From NCBI RefSeq assembly GCF_016862975.1, contig NZ_BONZ01000077.1:1-64000 (forward strand): a stretch of 64,000 bases of DNA. The letters run 5' to 3'. A program made the position numbers and the translations under genes. The notes under the pieces are model-generated. The model ran no database searches and was not told the origin of the DNA. It saw nothing but the letters and a program-made list of their open reading frames with translations. How positions within the stretch are numbered: position 1 is the stretch's first letter; each line of letters opens with the position of its first letter. Source of the DNA: Rugosimonospora africana. Lineage in GTDB: Bacteria > Actinomycetota > Actinomycetes > Mycobacteriales > Micromonosporaceae. Shown here in pieces: positions 53,249-63,980 of the stretch.

Positions 53249-53638
53249 ATGGCACGGCTGACACTGACCGGCATCAACCTCGACGCCCCGGACCCGCATG
53301 CGCTCGCGGCCTTCTACGCCGCGCTGCTCGACTGGGAGATCGCCCGCGCGGAAGAAGACGACGTGTACCTGCGGGCCCCGGACGGCGGCCGTGGCCTGTC
53401 GTTCCAGCGGGAGACCGCGTACCGGCAGCCGACCTGGCCGGCCGGGTCCGGCGACCAGCAGATGATGATGCACCTCGAAGTGGCCGTCGACGATCTGCCG
53501 GCAGCCGTCGCGCACGCGGTGTCGCTGGGCGCCACGGTCGCCGACTTCCAGCCCCAGGACGACGTGCGGGTGTGCCTCGACCCGGCCGGGCACCCGTTCT
53601 GCCTGTACCTGTCCGAGCCGGCCGGCGAACCCGGCTGA
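53249..53638 (+). CDS. VOC-superfamily (glyoxalase/bleomycin-resistance-like) protein
   Basis: A 129-residue protein from ATG 53249. Two beta-alpha-beta-beta-beta halves: TGINLDAPDPHALAAFYAAL and MMMHLEVAVDDLPAAVAHAV, ending DDVRVCLDPAGHPFCLYLSE. This matches the glyoxalase-like fold. Candidate metal ligands are His and Glu at the strand starts, only partly conserved. Function unknown. Confidence 0.85.
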   Translation: MARLTLTGINLDAPDPHALAAFYAALLDWEIARAEEDDVYLRAPDGGRGLSFQRETAYRQPTWPAGSGDQQMMMHLEVAVDDLPAAVAHAVSLGATVADFQPQDDVRVCLDPAGHPFCLYLSEPAGEPG

Positions 53639-53710
53639 ACGCGCCCACCCCGCGACAGACGTCGCCGGCCGCCGCGGGGCTGGTGCCCCGGGCGGCCGGC
53701 GGACTCGCGC

Positions 53711-56186
<2,476 letters not shown>

Positions 56187-56256
56187 TCCCAGCGCGGTCG
56201 CCCGCTCCTCTGATCGATCGATTGCCTCCTCGGCAATCCGTTGACAGGCTCAGGAG

Positions 56257-57015
56257 GTGCGGACCGCCAGGCTGATACGCAACCTCGCCGTGGGATATCT
56301 GCCCATCCTCCCGGCGCTCGCCGTCTATTTTCGCTGGGGCCTGCCGCCGATCGTCGCGACACTGCTCCCGGCGCTCTTCGTCGCCGCCATCGCACACGTG
56401 TCGCTGCAGGCGGTGCGGGACGCCGAGATGTACCGGCTGGGCTTTCGACAGGTGGTCCGCAGCAGGCGCACCGGTTCCTACCGGTGGAGCGACGACGGGA
56501 TCCGGCCCATCGAGCACTCGACCCGGGAGGGGCTGATGACCCTCGCCCTTCCCACCCAGATGTGGCAGGGCCTGCCGGGGCGCGTCGAGGTGGGCATCGC
56601 CGCGTACCAGCCTCTTCAGGAGGACCTCGCGGACCTGGCCGGCCGCGCGGCGGACGCCGGGCCAGCGGGCTCGGGCGCGGACGATCTGATGCGGGTCACC
56701 CTGATCGGGGACGGCTTCGCGATCAGTCCACGCGACGCGTGGGAGCAGTCCTTGTCCCCCGACGCGTGCTGGCAGTTCGACGTCACGCCGCTCTCGCCGG
56801 TCGCGCGGGTGCTCACGCTCGTCACTGAGTGCGTGGTCGCCGTGCCCGGCGGAGGCAGGCGGCGTATCCCGCTGCCCAACGTGCGGCAGAGAATCGCCGC
56901 GAGAGCCGATTACGCGTTCTGGATCCGCTGGATGCTCCGGGAACACGGCAGGCGGATCGCTGTCGTATCGGTGGCCGCCGTCGCTGTGGCGGTCGCGTGG
57001 ACGGTTCGGGGATAA
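56257..57015 (+). CDS. Hypothetical protein with N- and C-terminal membrane helices
   Basis: 252 residues from GTG 56257. N-terminal hydrophobic segments (AVGYLPILPALAVYF; PPIVATLLPALFVAAIAHVS) and a C-terminal helix (IAVVSVAAVAVAVAWTV) flank a soluble region (WSDDGIRPIEHSTREGLMTL; DACWQFDVTPLSPVARVLTL). It sits between the kinase and its presumed regulator. The family is unknown to me. Confidence 0.72.
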   Translation: MRTARLIRNLAVGYLPILPALAVYFRWGLPPIVATLLPALFVAAIAHVSLQAVRDAEMYRLGFRQVVRSRRTGSYRWSDDGIRPIEHSTREGLMTLALPTQMWQGLPGRVEVGIAAYQPLQEDLADLAGRAADAGPAGSGADDLMRVTLIGDGFAISPRDAWEQSLSPDACWQFDVTPLSPVARVLTLVTECVVAVPGGGRRRIPLPNVRQRIAARADYAFWIRWMLREHGRRIAVVSVAAVAVAVAWTVRG

Positions 57016-57038
57016 CCGCGACGTCCCCGGCTTTCCGG

Positions 57039-57686
57039 CTACCTGGCGCGGCGCTCGGCGCCCAGCAGCTTGGTGGCCAGTACGGCGGCCTGGGTACGGC
57101 GCTCCAGCCCCAGTTTGGACAGCACACTGGAGACGTAGTTCTTCACCGTCTTGTCGGCCAGGAACATCCGCTCGGCGATCTCGTGGTTGGTCAGCCCTTC
57201 GGCGATGTACTCCAGGATCCGCCGCTCCTGGGCCGTCAGCGACGTGAGTTCGTTGGGCTCCTCGATGCCGTTGCGGATCCGCTCCAGTACCCGTGAGGTG
57301 ACCGCCGGATCCAGCAGCGACTGCCCGGCGGCCACCCGGCGCACCCCGTCGACCAGATCGGTACCCCGGATCTGCTTCAGCACGTACCCGGACGCACCGG
57401 CCATGATCGCGGCGAACAGGGCCTCGTCGTCCTCGTACGAGGTCAGGATCAGCCCCCTGATCGACGAGTCCACGGCCCGCACGTCGCGGCAGACATCGAT
57501 CCCGTTCCCGTCGGGCAGCCGGGCGTCGAGCACCGCGACGTCCGGGCGCAGTGCCGGGATGCGCTGGGTGGCCTGCACCGCCGAACCGGACTCGCCGACC
57601 ACCTCGATGTCGCCCTCGGCCTGCAACAGGTCGGCCAGGCCCCGGCGCACCACCTCGTGGTCGTCCAGCAGGAAAACACGGATCAT
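57039..57686 (-). CDS. Response regulator, NarL/LuxR family, DevR/DosR-like
   Basis: A 215-residue protein from ATG 57686. Receiver domain RVFLLDDHEVVRRGLADLLQ with phosphoacceptor Asp in VAVLDARLPDGNG and Lys in YVLKQIRG; LuxR HTH LTAQERRILEYIAEGLTNHE, then FLADKTVKNYVSSVLSKLGL. The KTVKNYVS recognition helix and linker closely recall mycobacterial DosR (KTVKNYVSR). A palindrome resembling its box is 35 bp upstream. Confidence 0.92.
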   Translation of the reverse strand: MIRVFLLDDHEVVRRGLADLLQAEGDIEVVGESGSAVQATQRIPALRPDVAVLDARLPDGNGIDVCRDVRAVDSSIRGLILTSYEDDEALFAAIMAGASGYVLKQIRGTDLVDGVRRVAAGQSLLDPAVTSRVLERIRNGIEEPNELTSLTAQERRILEYIAEGLTNHEIAERMFLADKTVKNYVSSVLSKLGLERRTQAAVLATKLLGAERRAR

Positions 57687-57720
57687 GCCTCTTTCTACCG
57701 CGCCCTGCCCTTCGTCGGCA

Positions 57721-57736
57721 GGGCCGAACGGCCCTG
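57721..57736. promoter_or_regulatory. DosR-box-like palindrome upstream of the response-regulator gene
   Basis: AGGGCCGAACGGCCCT has arms AGGGCC/GGCCCT around four bases. It lies in the 199-bp gap between the regulator (minus, 57686) and the PNPOx gene (plus, 57886), so it may serve both. A related GGGACCTCTCTGCC lies at 57745-57758. Assignment to the DosR type is inference. Confidence 0.55.
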
Positions 57737-57885
57737 GCCGGCCGGGACCTCTCTGCCAGCAGGCCGGGGCGGTGGTCTCGTCCGGTGCTCCGGGTAGGCC
57801 GTGCGCCGACACCGGTGCGTCCGGGCACCAAACGCACCTAGGCTCTTCCTGACGTCTCACGACCGACCTTTGCGAGGACTGTCTG

Positions 57886-58350
57886 ATGCCGCAACAGCAC
57901 GAGGACATCGCACGCAGGATCATCGACGAGAGCCTGTATATGGTCCTGGCGACCGCGGATGCGACCGGGCAGCCATGGTCCTCCCCGGTGTACTTCGCAC
58001 ACGCCGGCTTCACACGGTTCTACTGGGTCTCCTCGCCCGAGGTGACGCACTCGCGCAACATCGCGACGCGCTCCGACGTCGGGATCTCCATCTTTGACTC
58101 GAGCGCACGCATCAGCACCGGTCAGGGCGTCTACCTACGGGCACGGGCGGTCGAGGTCACCGGCGAGGAGATCACCGAGGGCATCGACGTCTTTTCCCGG
58201 CGGTCGCTGAGCCACGGCGGTGTCGCCTGGGTACCGGCCGACGTCCAGGGCGACACCGGGCTGCGCTTCTACCGGGTGCAGGTCGACGAGCATTCGATCC
58301 TGGCCAAGGACGGCCGTCCTGATCACCGGATACCGGTCCAGTTCAGCTGA
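57886..58350 (+). CDS. Pyridoxamine 5'-phosphate oxidase-fold flavoprotein
   Basis: A 154-residue protein from ATG 57886. Split-barrel FMN/F420-binding pattern: LYMVLATADATGQPWSSPVY, FYWVSSPEVTHSRNIATRSD, VGISIFDSS, GVYLRARAVEVTGEE, and a C-terminal LRFYRVQVDEHSIL. A common member of DosR-type regulons in actinobacteria (PNPOx proteins next to Acg-type genes). Redox role likely; cofactor not determinable. Confidence 0.87.
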   Translation: MPQQHEDIARRIIDESLYMVLATADATGQPWSSPVYFAHAGFTRFYWVSSPEVTHSRNIATRSDVGISIFDSSARISTGQGVYLRARAVEVTGEEITEGIDVFSRRSLSHGGVAWVPADVQGDTGLRFYRVQVDEHSILAKDGRPDHRIPVQFS

Positions 58351-58488
58351 CACGGCACACCGTCCGGGCTCGCGTTCGGCACGCCGGCACCGCAACCCGA
58401 CCGCCGCGATCCCGTACTCCCCATCGCCCTGGCGCATGCCTGGGCGGATGGCGGCCGCCCGGGTCCGACGACCCGGTCCCGGACGATC

Positions 58489-58503
58489 GGGACCTCTGGC
58501 CCT
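58489..58503. promoter_or_regulatory. DosR-box-like element upstream of the acg-like pair
   Basis: GGGACCTCTGGCCCT has GGGACC/GGCCCT half sites around three bases, similar to the known DosR motif (GGGAC...GTCCC). It lies 66 bp upstream of the first nitroreductase-like gene at 58570. Confidence 0.6.
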
Positions 58504-58569
58504 GCCGGCGGCGGCCCGGCGGGCGCAGCGTGGAGGCGACCAGGACACCGGTTCGTAGGGAGACCCGCC

Positions 58570-59538
58570 GTGCAACCGATCACCGACGCCCTCGCCCGGG
58601 CCGCCGCGACCGCCGGGTACGCGCCGTCCATCCACAACAGCCAGCCGTGGCACTGGCGCGTCCACGACGAGGTACTGGACCTGTACGCCGACCACAGCCG
58701 CCGGCTCGGCATCACCGACCCGGACGGCCGGTTGGCCGTCCTGAGCTGCGGGGCCGCTCTGCACCACGCCCGGACCGCCCTGTCGGCGCAGGGCTGGGAC
58801 GCGCGGGTCATTCGGCTGCCCGAGGCGGCCGAGGCCGACCACCTGGCGACGATCACGACCGCCGGGCGGATCCCGGTGACCGCGCGGGCGCTGCGCCGGG
58901 TACAGACCATCGAGATCCGGCACACCGACCGGCGCCCGGTGACCGCCACCCCGGTCGACGGCGACCGGCTGAGCGCCGTCATGGCGGCCGTCGAGCGCGA
59001 AGGCGCCCGGCTGCACGTGGTGCCCGCCGGCCGGATCGTCGAACTGGCCTCCGCCGTGTCCTTCGCGCAGCGCACCGAAGCCGCCGAGGAGGCGTGGCGG
59101 GCCGAGCTGGCGTACTGGACCGGCGGCACCCGGCCGACCGGCACCGGGGTACCCGACGCCGCCATCCCGGATCGGCCGACCCAGACCACCGTGGCCAGCC
59201 GCGACTTCGGGCACGCCGGGGCGCTGCCGGTGAGCGCCGAGCACGACACGGGCGCCACCTTCGCCATCCTCTACGGCGAGCAGGACTGCGCGACGGGCTG
59301 GCTGCGCGCCGGCGAGGCGCTGTCGGACGCCTGGCTGACCGCCACCGAACTGGGCCTGTCGGTGCTGCCCTTGTCGGCGGCCACCGAGGTGCCCGCCACC
59401 CGCCTCGCCCTGCGGCGCCTGCTGGCCGACCTCGGCGAGCCGTACCTGGTGCTGCGCCTGGGCGTGGCGGACCCCGACCACGCCGGTGCGCCGCACACGC
59501 CGCGCCTGCGCGCGGACCAGACGATCGAACGGCCCTAG
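58570..59538 (+). CDS. Acg-family nitroreductase-like protein
   Basis: A 322-residue protein. GTG 58570 follows GGGAGA. Duplicated nitroreductase fold with the Acg signature APSIHNSQPWHWRVHDEVLD, LSCGAALHHARTAL, RHTDRRPVTATPVD, and the second half ATELGLSVLPLSAATEVPAT. Mycobacterial Acg (Rv2032) is DosR-induced and sequesters FMN rather than reducing nitro compounds. It is four bases upstream of a second family member. Confidence 0.9.
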   Translation: MQPITDALARAAATAGYAPSIHNSQPWHWRVHDEVLDLYADHSRRLGITDPDGRLAVLSCGAALHHARTALSAQGWDARVIRLPEAAEADHLATITTAGRIPVTARALRRVQTIEIRHTDRRPVTATPVDGDRLSAVMAAVEREGARLHVVPAGRIVELASAVSFAQRTEAAEEAWRAELAYWTGGTRPTGTGVPDAAIPDRPTQTTVASRDFGHAGALPVSAEHDTGATFAILYGEQDCATGWLRAGEALSDAWLTATELGLSVLPLSAATEVPATRLALRRLLADLGEPYLVLRLGVADPDHAGAPHTPRLRADQTIERP

Positions 59539-59541
59539 ACC

Positions 59542-60513
59542 ATGGAGAGCCGGACCAGCACCCCGCACCGGGCGCTGTTCGTCGCCGCGGTCGCGACCGC
59601 GATCCGGGCCCCGTCCATGCACAACACCCAGCCGTGGCGGTTCCGGATCCACGGCGACACGCTGGAGATCCTGGCCGATCCCCGGCGGCAGCTGCGGGTG
59701 GCCGATCCCTCCGGTTGGGCGGTGCGGCTGGCCTGCGGCGCGGCCCTGTTCAATGCCCGCCTCGCCTTCGCCGTGGCGGGCCGGCCGGCACAGGTGCTCC
59801 TGCGTCCGCAGGCGGGTCAGCCCGACCTGCTGGCCCGGCTGACGCCCGGCAGGCCGCGGCCCGCCACACCCCGCGAGGTCGCGCTGCACGCCGCGATCGA
59901 TCGCCGGCACAGCAACCGCCGCCCGTTCCGGCCGGAGCCGGTGCCCGCGTCCAGCCGGGCCGAGCTCGTGCGCGCGGCCAGGGACGAGGGTGCGTGGCTG
60001 GAACTGCTCATCGGGCACACTCCGCTGTCCGTCGTGTCCGAGGTGATCCGCGCCGCCGACGCCACGCTCAACCGGGACGCCGGCTACCGTGCCGAACTGG
60101 CGGCGTGGAGCCGTCGGGGCCACGAGGATCCGGACGGCGTGGCCGCCGACGCCGCCGGGCTCGGCCCGGAGCCGTACGACCTGCTGGCCATGCGCGAATT
60201 CGGCGCCGGCCCCCGGGCACCCGGACGCGACTTCGAAACCGAACCGCTCGTCGCGGTGCTCGGCACCACCGGCGACACGGTCCACGATCAGCTCGTCGCC
60301 GGTCAGGCGCTGCAGCGCGTCCTGCTGACCGCGACGGAACAGCAGCTCGGGGTGTCGATGCTGTCCCAGGCCATCGAGGTCCCCGCCGCACGCGAGCGGC
60401 TACGCGTCGGCGTCGGCCGCGCGGGAGCACCGCAGCTGGTGCTGCGCATCGGGTACAGCCAGCCCGGCTACCCCACCCGCCGCCGCCCGCTGGACGAGGT
60501 CCTCGACGGCTGA
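59542..60513 (+). CDS. Acg-family nitroreductase-like protein (second copy)
   Basis: A 323-residue protein from ATG 59542. Family motifs: RAPSMHNTQPWRFRIHGDTL, LACGAALFNARLAF, RRHSNRRPFRPEPVPASSRA, and TATEQQLGVSMLSQAIEVPA. It forms a two-gene operon with 58570-59538 and differs from it enough to suggest old duplication. By analogy it binds FMN and acts in hypoxic dormancy. Confidence 0.9.
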   Translation: MESRTSTPHRALFVAAVATAIRAPSMHNTQPWRFRIHGDTLEILADPRRQLRVADPSGWAVRLACGAALFNARLAFAVAGRPAQVLLRPQAGQPDLLARLTPGRPRPATPREVALHAAIDRRHSNRRPFRPEPVPASSRAELVRAARDEGAWLELLIGHTPLSVVSEVIRAADATLNRDAGYRAELAAWSRRGHEDPDGVAADAAGLGPEPYDLLAMREFGAGPRAPGRDFETEPLVAVLGTTGDTVHDQLVAGQALQRVLLTATEQQLGVSMLSQAIEVPAARERLRVGVGRAGAPQLVLRIGYSQPGYPTRRRPLDEVLDG

Positions 60514-60588
60514 GGGTTCAGCGCCCCGGCTGGCCAGCGAACCGGCCGGCCACCCGTTGAGCACACCGGCAGCCGGCGAGTCCGGTCG

Positions 60589-61494
60589 ATGACCGATGAT
60601 GCGGTGATGGATCGACCGGTCGCCGACATCGCCATCGACGAGGATCTGGTCGCGCGTCTGATCGAGGCCCAGCACCCGGACCTCGCCGGCCCGCTGACGC
60701 TTGTCGGCAACGGCTGGGACAACACGCTCTACCGGCTCGGCGACGACCTGTGCGTCCGGCTGCCGCGCCGGCGGGTGGCCGCCGAACTGATCCTCAACGA
60801 GCAGCGGTGGCTGCCGGTGCTCGCCGGCCGCCTGCACATCCCGGTACCGGTGCCGGTCCGGGTCGGCGTACCCACCGACTGGTACCCCTGGCCGTGGAGC
60901 ATCACCCGCTGGAGGGCCGGCCGCCCCGCCTCCGACCTGCCACCGCACGAGCGAGGCGGCCTGGTCGCCGACCTGGCACGGTTCATGGCCGACCTGCACG
61001 TGCCGGCACCCGGCGACGCGCCGCACAATCCGGTGCGCGGCGTACCGCTGTCCTCCCGCACCCGCGCCGTGTACGAGCGGCTGGCAAGCGGGGCGATCCC
61101 GCACGCCGAGCGGCTACGCACCCTGTGGGACCGGCTGGTCACGGTACCCGGATGGGCCGGGCCGCCGCTGTGGCTGCACGGCGACCCGCACCCGGCGAAC
61201 CTGCTGGTCGAACACGGGCGGCTGGCCGCCGTCATCGACTTCGGCGACCTGACCGCCGGTGACCCGGCCACCGATCTGGCCGCGGCGTGGCTGGTCTTCG
61301 ACGCCGAGGACCGCCGCGCCTTCCGCGCCCGCCTCGACGAGCGGTCCGGGTCGACGTACGACGCCGACACCTGGGACCGTGCCCGGGGCTGGGCGTTGAA
61401 CATGGGTACCGCGGTGCTCCTGCACGAGGCAGAGCACCCGAGGATGGCCGGCGTCGGCCGGCACACCATCGATCAGGTGCTCCGGGAGACCTGA
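60589..61494 (+). CDS. Aminoglycoside phosphotransferase (APH)-family kinase-like protein
   Basis: 301 residues from ATG 60589; ATG 60607 is an alternative. Kinase-like: nucleotide-loop LVGNGWDNTLYRLGDDLCVR, Lys replaced by Arg in LCVRLPRR as in some APH relatives, Glu in AELILNEQRWLPVL, catalytic loop LWLHGDPHPANLLV and Mg-binding IDFGDLTAGDPATDLA. The substrate could be an antibiotic, homoserine-like or other small molecule; resistance is not shown. Confidence 0.88.
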   Translation: MTDDAVMDRPVADIAIDEDLVARLIEAQHPDLAGPLTLVGNGWDNTLYRLGDDLCVRLPRRRVAAELILNEQRWLPVLAGRLHIPVPVPVRVGVPTDWYPWPWSITRWRAGRPASDLPPHERGGLVADLARFMADLHVPAPGDAPHNPVRGVPLSSRTRAVYERLASGAIPHAERLRTLWDRLVTVPGWAGPPLWLHGDPHPANLLVEHGRLAAVIDFGDLTAGDPATDLAAAWLVFDAEDRRAFRARLDERSGSTYDADTWDRARGWALNMGTAVLLHEAEHPRMAGVGRHTIDQVLRET

Positions 61495-61687
61495 GGCACA
61501 CCGTCGCATACCTCACATGTCCGCTCCTCAGGCGTAGAAGCCCGATGCGCCCCGGATCGGCCCCGGGCGGCCGATCGACGCGTTGGGCTGCCGCGTTGGG
61601 CTGACCACCGCCGTTGCCGGGCCGACGTTTGACAAGCGGCCGGCAGTTTCGCGATGAGACGTGTCGATGGTCATAGATCGGGATGCA

Positions 61688-61717
61688 TTGACATCGACCG
61701 TCATCCGCGAATACGTT
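61688..61717 (+). promoter_or_regulatory. Candidate promoter of the secreted-protein gene
   Basis: TTGACA at 61688-61693 is a consensus -35. TACGTT at 61712-61717 (18-bp spacer) is a weak -10. Both palindromes at 61720-61770 lie directly downstream. Confidence 0.45.
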
Positions 61718-61719
61718 GC

Positions 61720-61745
61720 CAACAAGCGTTGGCCAACGCTTGTTG
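61720..61745. promoter_or_regulatory. 26-bp perfect palindrome
   Basis: CAACAAGCGTTGG is followed directly by its reverse complement, with no loop. It lies just downstream of a promoter-like element and 47 bp before the start of the secreted-protein gene. Perfect symmetry without a spacer is more typical of a protein-binding operator than of a terminator. Confidence 0.75.
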
Positions 61746-61747
61746 AT

Positions 61748-61770
61748 AGACGTCATGATCGATGACGTCT
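61748..61770. promoter_or_regulatory. Second inverted repeat before the secreted-protein gene
   Basis: AGACGTCAT and ATGACGTCT are perfect 9-bp arms around GATCG. It begins three bases after the 26-bp palindrome and ends 22 bp before ATG 61792. It may be a second operator or a leader hairpin. Confidence 0.65.
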
Positions 61771-61791
61771 CCAGGCGAAGAGAGGAAGTCC

Positions 61792-62226
61792 ATGGTGCGA
61801 AGCATGCGTGCGAAAGTCAGCGTCCTGGCAGGCTCGGCGGTATTGGCCATCGGCCTTCTCGGTGCAACCGCCACCGCCGCGTCTGCGCAGTCCGCGACAG
61901 GAGCCCGCTCAACGGCGACGACCGCGACGGCGGACACGGCCCGTGACATGCAACCGTTGGCGTGTACCCACCCCGCATGGTCCAACAAGGACTCCGACAC
62001 GGGCCACGTGTTCGCGAGCGACGGGGATGTGGCGGTCCATGACGGACCGAATTCGGGCTGTGCCGTCTCCTTCTACGTCGACTCCACCGTGCTGCTCCAG
62101 TACCACTGCTATGTCAGGAACAGCGCGGGTAACACCTGGACCCACGTACGCGCCGATGGAACCGAATTCGAGGGATGGGTCTGGGATAGCTACCTGACCG
62201 ACAATGGCAGCCTCGCCGAGTGCTGA
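61792..62226 (+). CDS. Small secreted SH3-like protein
   Basis: A 144-residue protein. ATG 61792 follows GAGAGGAAG. Signal peptide (VSVLAGSAVLAIGLLGATAT...ASA). The mature part has five cysteines and a short beta-rich domain (VFASDGDVAVHDGPNSGCAV, YVDSTVLLQYHCYVRNSAGN, WTHVRADGTEFEGWVWDSYL) resembling bacterial SH3 domains of exported actinomycete proteins. Its function is unknown; its expression is likely controlled through the two palindromes upstream. Confidence 0.8.
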   Translation: MVRSMRAKVSVLAGSAVLAIGLLGATATAASAQSATGARSTATTATADTARDMQPLACTHPAWSNKDSDTGHVFASDGDVAVHDGPNSGCAVSFYVDSTVLLQYHCYVRNSAGNTWTHVRADGTEFEGWVWDSYLTDNGSLAEC

Positions 62227-62646
62227 GGACCTGTCGCCTCAGCCATGGCTAGATCTGAAGATCGGTAGCCGAGCGACCGCCGTCCGGGTCGTCGCCGAGT
62301 ACGAGCCGCCTGGCGTCGCAACCGCGGTCGCCACTCTCGCCCACGGTCAGATCCGCGGCACAAGCACCATCCGCATCGAATGAGCCGATCGCCGATCCGA
62401 TGGAGGCGCCTCCATCGGATCGGCGATCGACGTATCCGCCGGGCGATGTCGGCGGTAGTCATCGCGGCCGGGCCACCAGACAAGCGGAGACCGGTGGGCG
62501 GTCTGTGCCCCAAACGTGCGTTTCTCTCCGATCAATCCCCGTCGCGAGAAACCTTCGCGATACCGTGATGTTCGATCGCTACGCGAAGTTTATGGCGACT
62601 TGAGCTGCTTCGAGCAGCGCGGCACTATCACCGGCGGAGAGGATGG
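62227..62646. other. Intergenic region containing a 44-bp palindrome
   Basis: 420 bp between two secreted-protein genes. Apart from the palindrome at 62386-62429 I find no gene. Short open frames on both strands across the palindrome encode mirror-image peptides and are artefacts of the symmetry. Confidence 0.5.
62386..62429. repeat. 44-bp perfect palindrome (22-bp arms, no loop)
   Basis: From the axis between 62407 and 62408 (GGAGGC/GCCTCC) the sequence is perfectly symmetric for 22 bases on each side, including GATCCGATGGAGGC and GCCTCCATCGGATC. It could act as a bidirectional terminator after the SH3-like gene, extrude a cruciform, or be an uncharacterised protein site. Symmetry fades outside this core. 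Confidence 0.85.
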
Positions 62647-63921
62647 GTGACGTCGATGTCCAACGCTCAGGGACGGGCACGGGCGCGGTGGTACACGGCC
62701 GGACTCGCGGGACTGACCGGAGTAGCGAGCGTCGCCACACTCAGCGGGACGGCTGCGGCAACCAACCCGAACGAGGCGGTCCCCTGCTCCCCCGACGCAC
62801 TCACCGCGGCGATCGTGCACGCCAACGCTGCCGGCGGCGCGCAGCTCACGCTCACCCCACGATGCACCTACACCCTGACCACAAACCAAGGCCCCGACGG
62901 CCTGCCCATCATCACCCAACCCATCACCGTCGACGGCCAGGACGCCACCATCACCCGCGCCGCGACCGCCACCAACTTCCGCATCCTCAACGTCGGCGTC
63001 GGCGGGAACCTCACGCTGACCAACCTCACCATCACCGGCGGCATCGCACCCGGCTCACCGGGCGGCGGCGGCATCCTCATCCAAGCCGGCGGACAGGCCA
63101 CCCTCCACAACACCACCGTCGCCGGCAACCGGAGCGCAGCGGTCGGCGGCGGCATCGCCAACTACGGCATCACCACCCTCGTCGGAGACGACCGCGGAGG
63201 CAACGGGGTCGACAACAACAGCTCCCAGACCTCCGGCGGAGGCATCTACAACGAGGGCCGGCTGTCCACAAAGGACGTCGAGGTCAGCTACAACACCAGC
63301 GGAAGTTTGGGTGGTGGGCTCATCGACCAAGGGGCCGCCGTACTGGAACAGACCCGAATCGACCACAATACGGCGGCTTCCAACGGTGGTGGCATCACCA
63401 GTGCCGCCGCGATCACGAAACTCACCGACAGTTCCGTCTCCGACAATACAGCCGGCAGCGGGGGAGGCGGCATCGCCTCCTTGCTGAGCGCCGTGTACCT
63501 GCGAGGCACCACGGTCGACCGCAACACAGCCACCGGCAACGGCGGCGGCATCGACATCGAGGGCTTCACCACGATCGGGTCATCCTCCGTCGTGGTCGAG
63601 GACAGCGAGATCAACGGAAACACCGCGCGCGGTGACGGCGGGGGGATCCGCATCCGCCTGAGCAATCTCGTGCTACGACGCAGCCACGTCGACCTCAACA
63701 AGGCCATCGGCGCGGCCTCGCAGGGCGGCGGGGTCTCCAACTCGTCCGGCAGGCTCGACCTCACCGCCACCCAGGTCACCGAAAACTCGTCGACGGTAGC
63801 GCCTGGCGGGATCTTCACCAACGATCCTCTGGTCACGGTGGACCAGAAGTCGGTCATCGTCGCCAACCGTCCCACCAACTGCACGGGCAGCGCCTTCGCC
63901 GTCCCGAACTGCTTCGGCTGA
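62647..63921 (+). CDS. Secreted right-handed parallel beta-helix protein
   Basis: 424 residues from GTG 62647 (GGAGAGG four bases upstream; ATG 62656 is an alternative). Signal peptide with the processing region SGTAAAT. Residues about 60-400 are repeated turns such as LTITGGIAPGSPGGGGI, GGGIANYG, TSGGGIYNEG, SLGGGLIDQG, SNGGGITSAA, GSGGGGIASL, GNGGGIDIEG and GDGGGIRI, with Asn ladders, typical of pectate-lyase-like or polymorphic-outer-membrane-type helices. No catalytic residues can be assigned. The final CTGSAFAVPNCFG has two Cys. Probably an exported adhesin or polysaccharide-active protein. Confidence 0.88.
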   Translation: MTSMSNAQGRARARWYTAGLAGLTGVASVATLSGTAAATNPNEAVPCSPDALTAAIVHANAAGGAQLTLTPRCTYTLTTNQGPDGLPIITQPITVDGQDATITRAATATNFRILNVGVGGNLTLTNLTITGGIAPGSPGGGGILIQAGGQATLHNTTVAGNRSAAVGGGIANYGITTLVGDDRGGNGVDNNSSQTSGGGIYNEGRLSTKDVEVSYNTSGSLGGGLIDQGAAVLEQTRIDHNTAASNGGGITSAAAITKLTDSSVSDNTAGSGGGGIASLLSAVYLRGTTVDRNTATGNGGGIDIEGFTTIGSSSVVVEDSEINGNTARGDGGGIRIRLSNLVLRRSHVDLNKAIGAASQGGGVSNSSGRLDLTATQVTENSSTVAPGGIFTNDPLVTVDQKSVIVANRPTNCTGSAFAVPNCFG

Positions 63922-63980
63922 TCCGGTGCTCGCCCGGGCAACCGCTGTGCAATGCCGTCAATGGAAGGTGAGGTAACTCG

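Noticed and set aside
58135-60285. A 716-codon minus-strand open frame
   Set aside because: It is antisense to the PNPOx and two Acg-type genes, which have clear family motifs. Composition (Gly/Arg/Val/Gln-rich) is typical of a GC-rich shadow frame.
58530-60560. A 676-codon plus-strand frame overlapping both Acg-type genes
   Set aside because: Highly Arg/Pro/Gly/Ala-rich with no domains; it is the shifted frame of the Acg-type genes.
62347-62603. Several ~60-codon open frames on both strands
   Set aside because: They are produced by the 44-bp palindrome, which gives near-identical peptides on both strands; none has a ribosome-binding site with family content.
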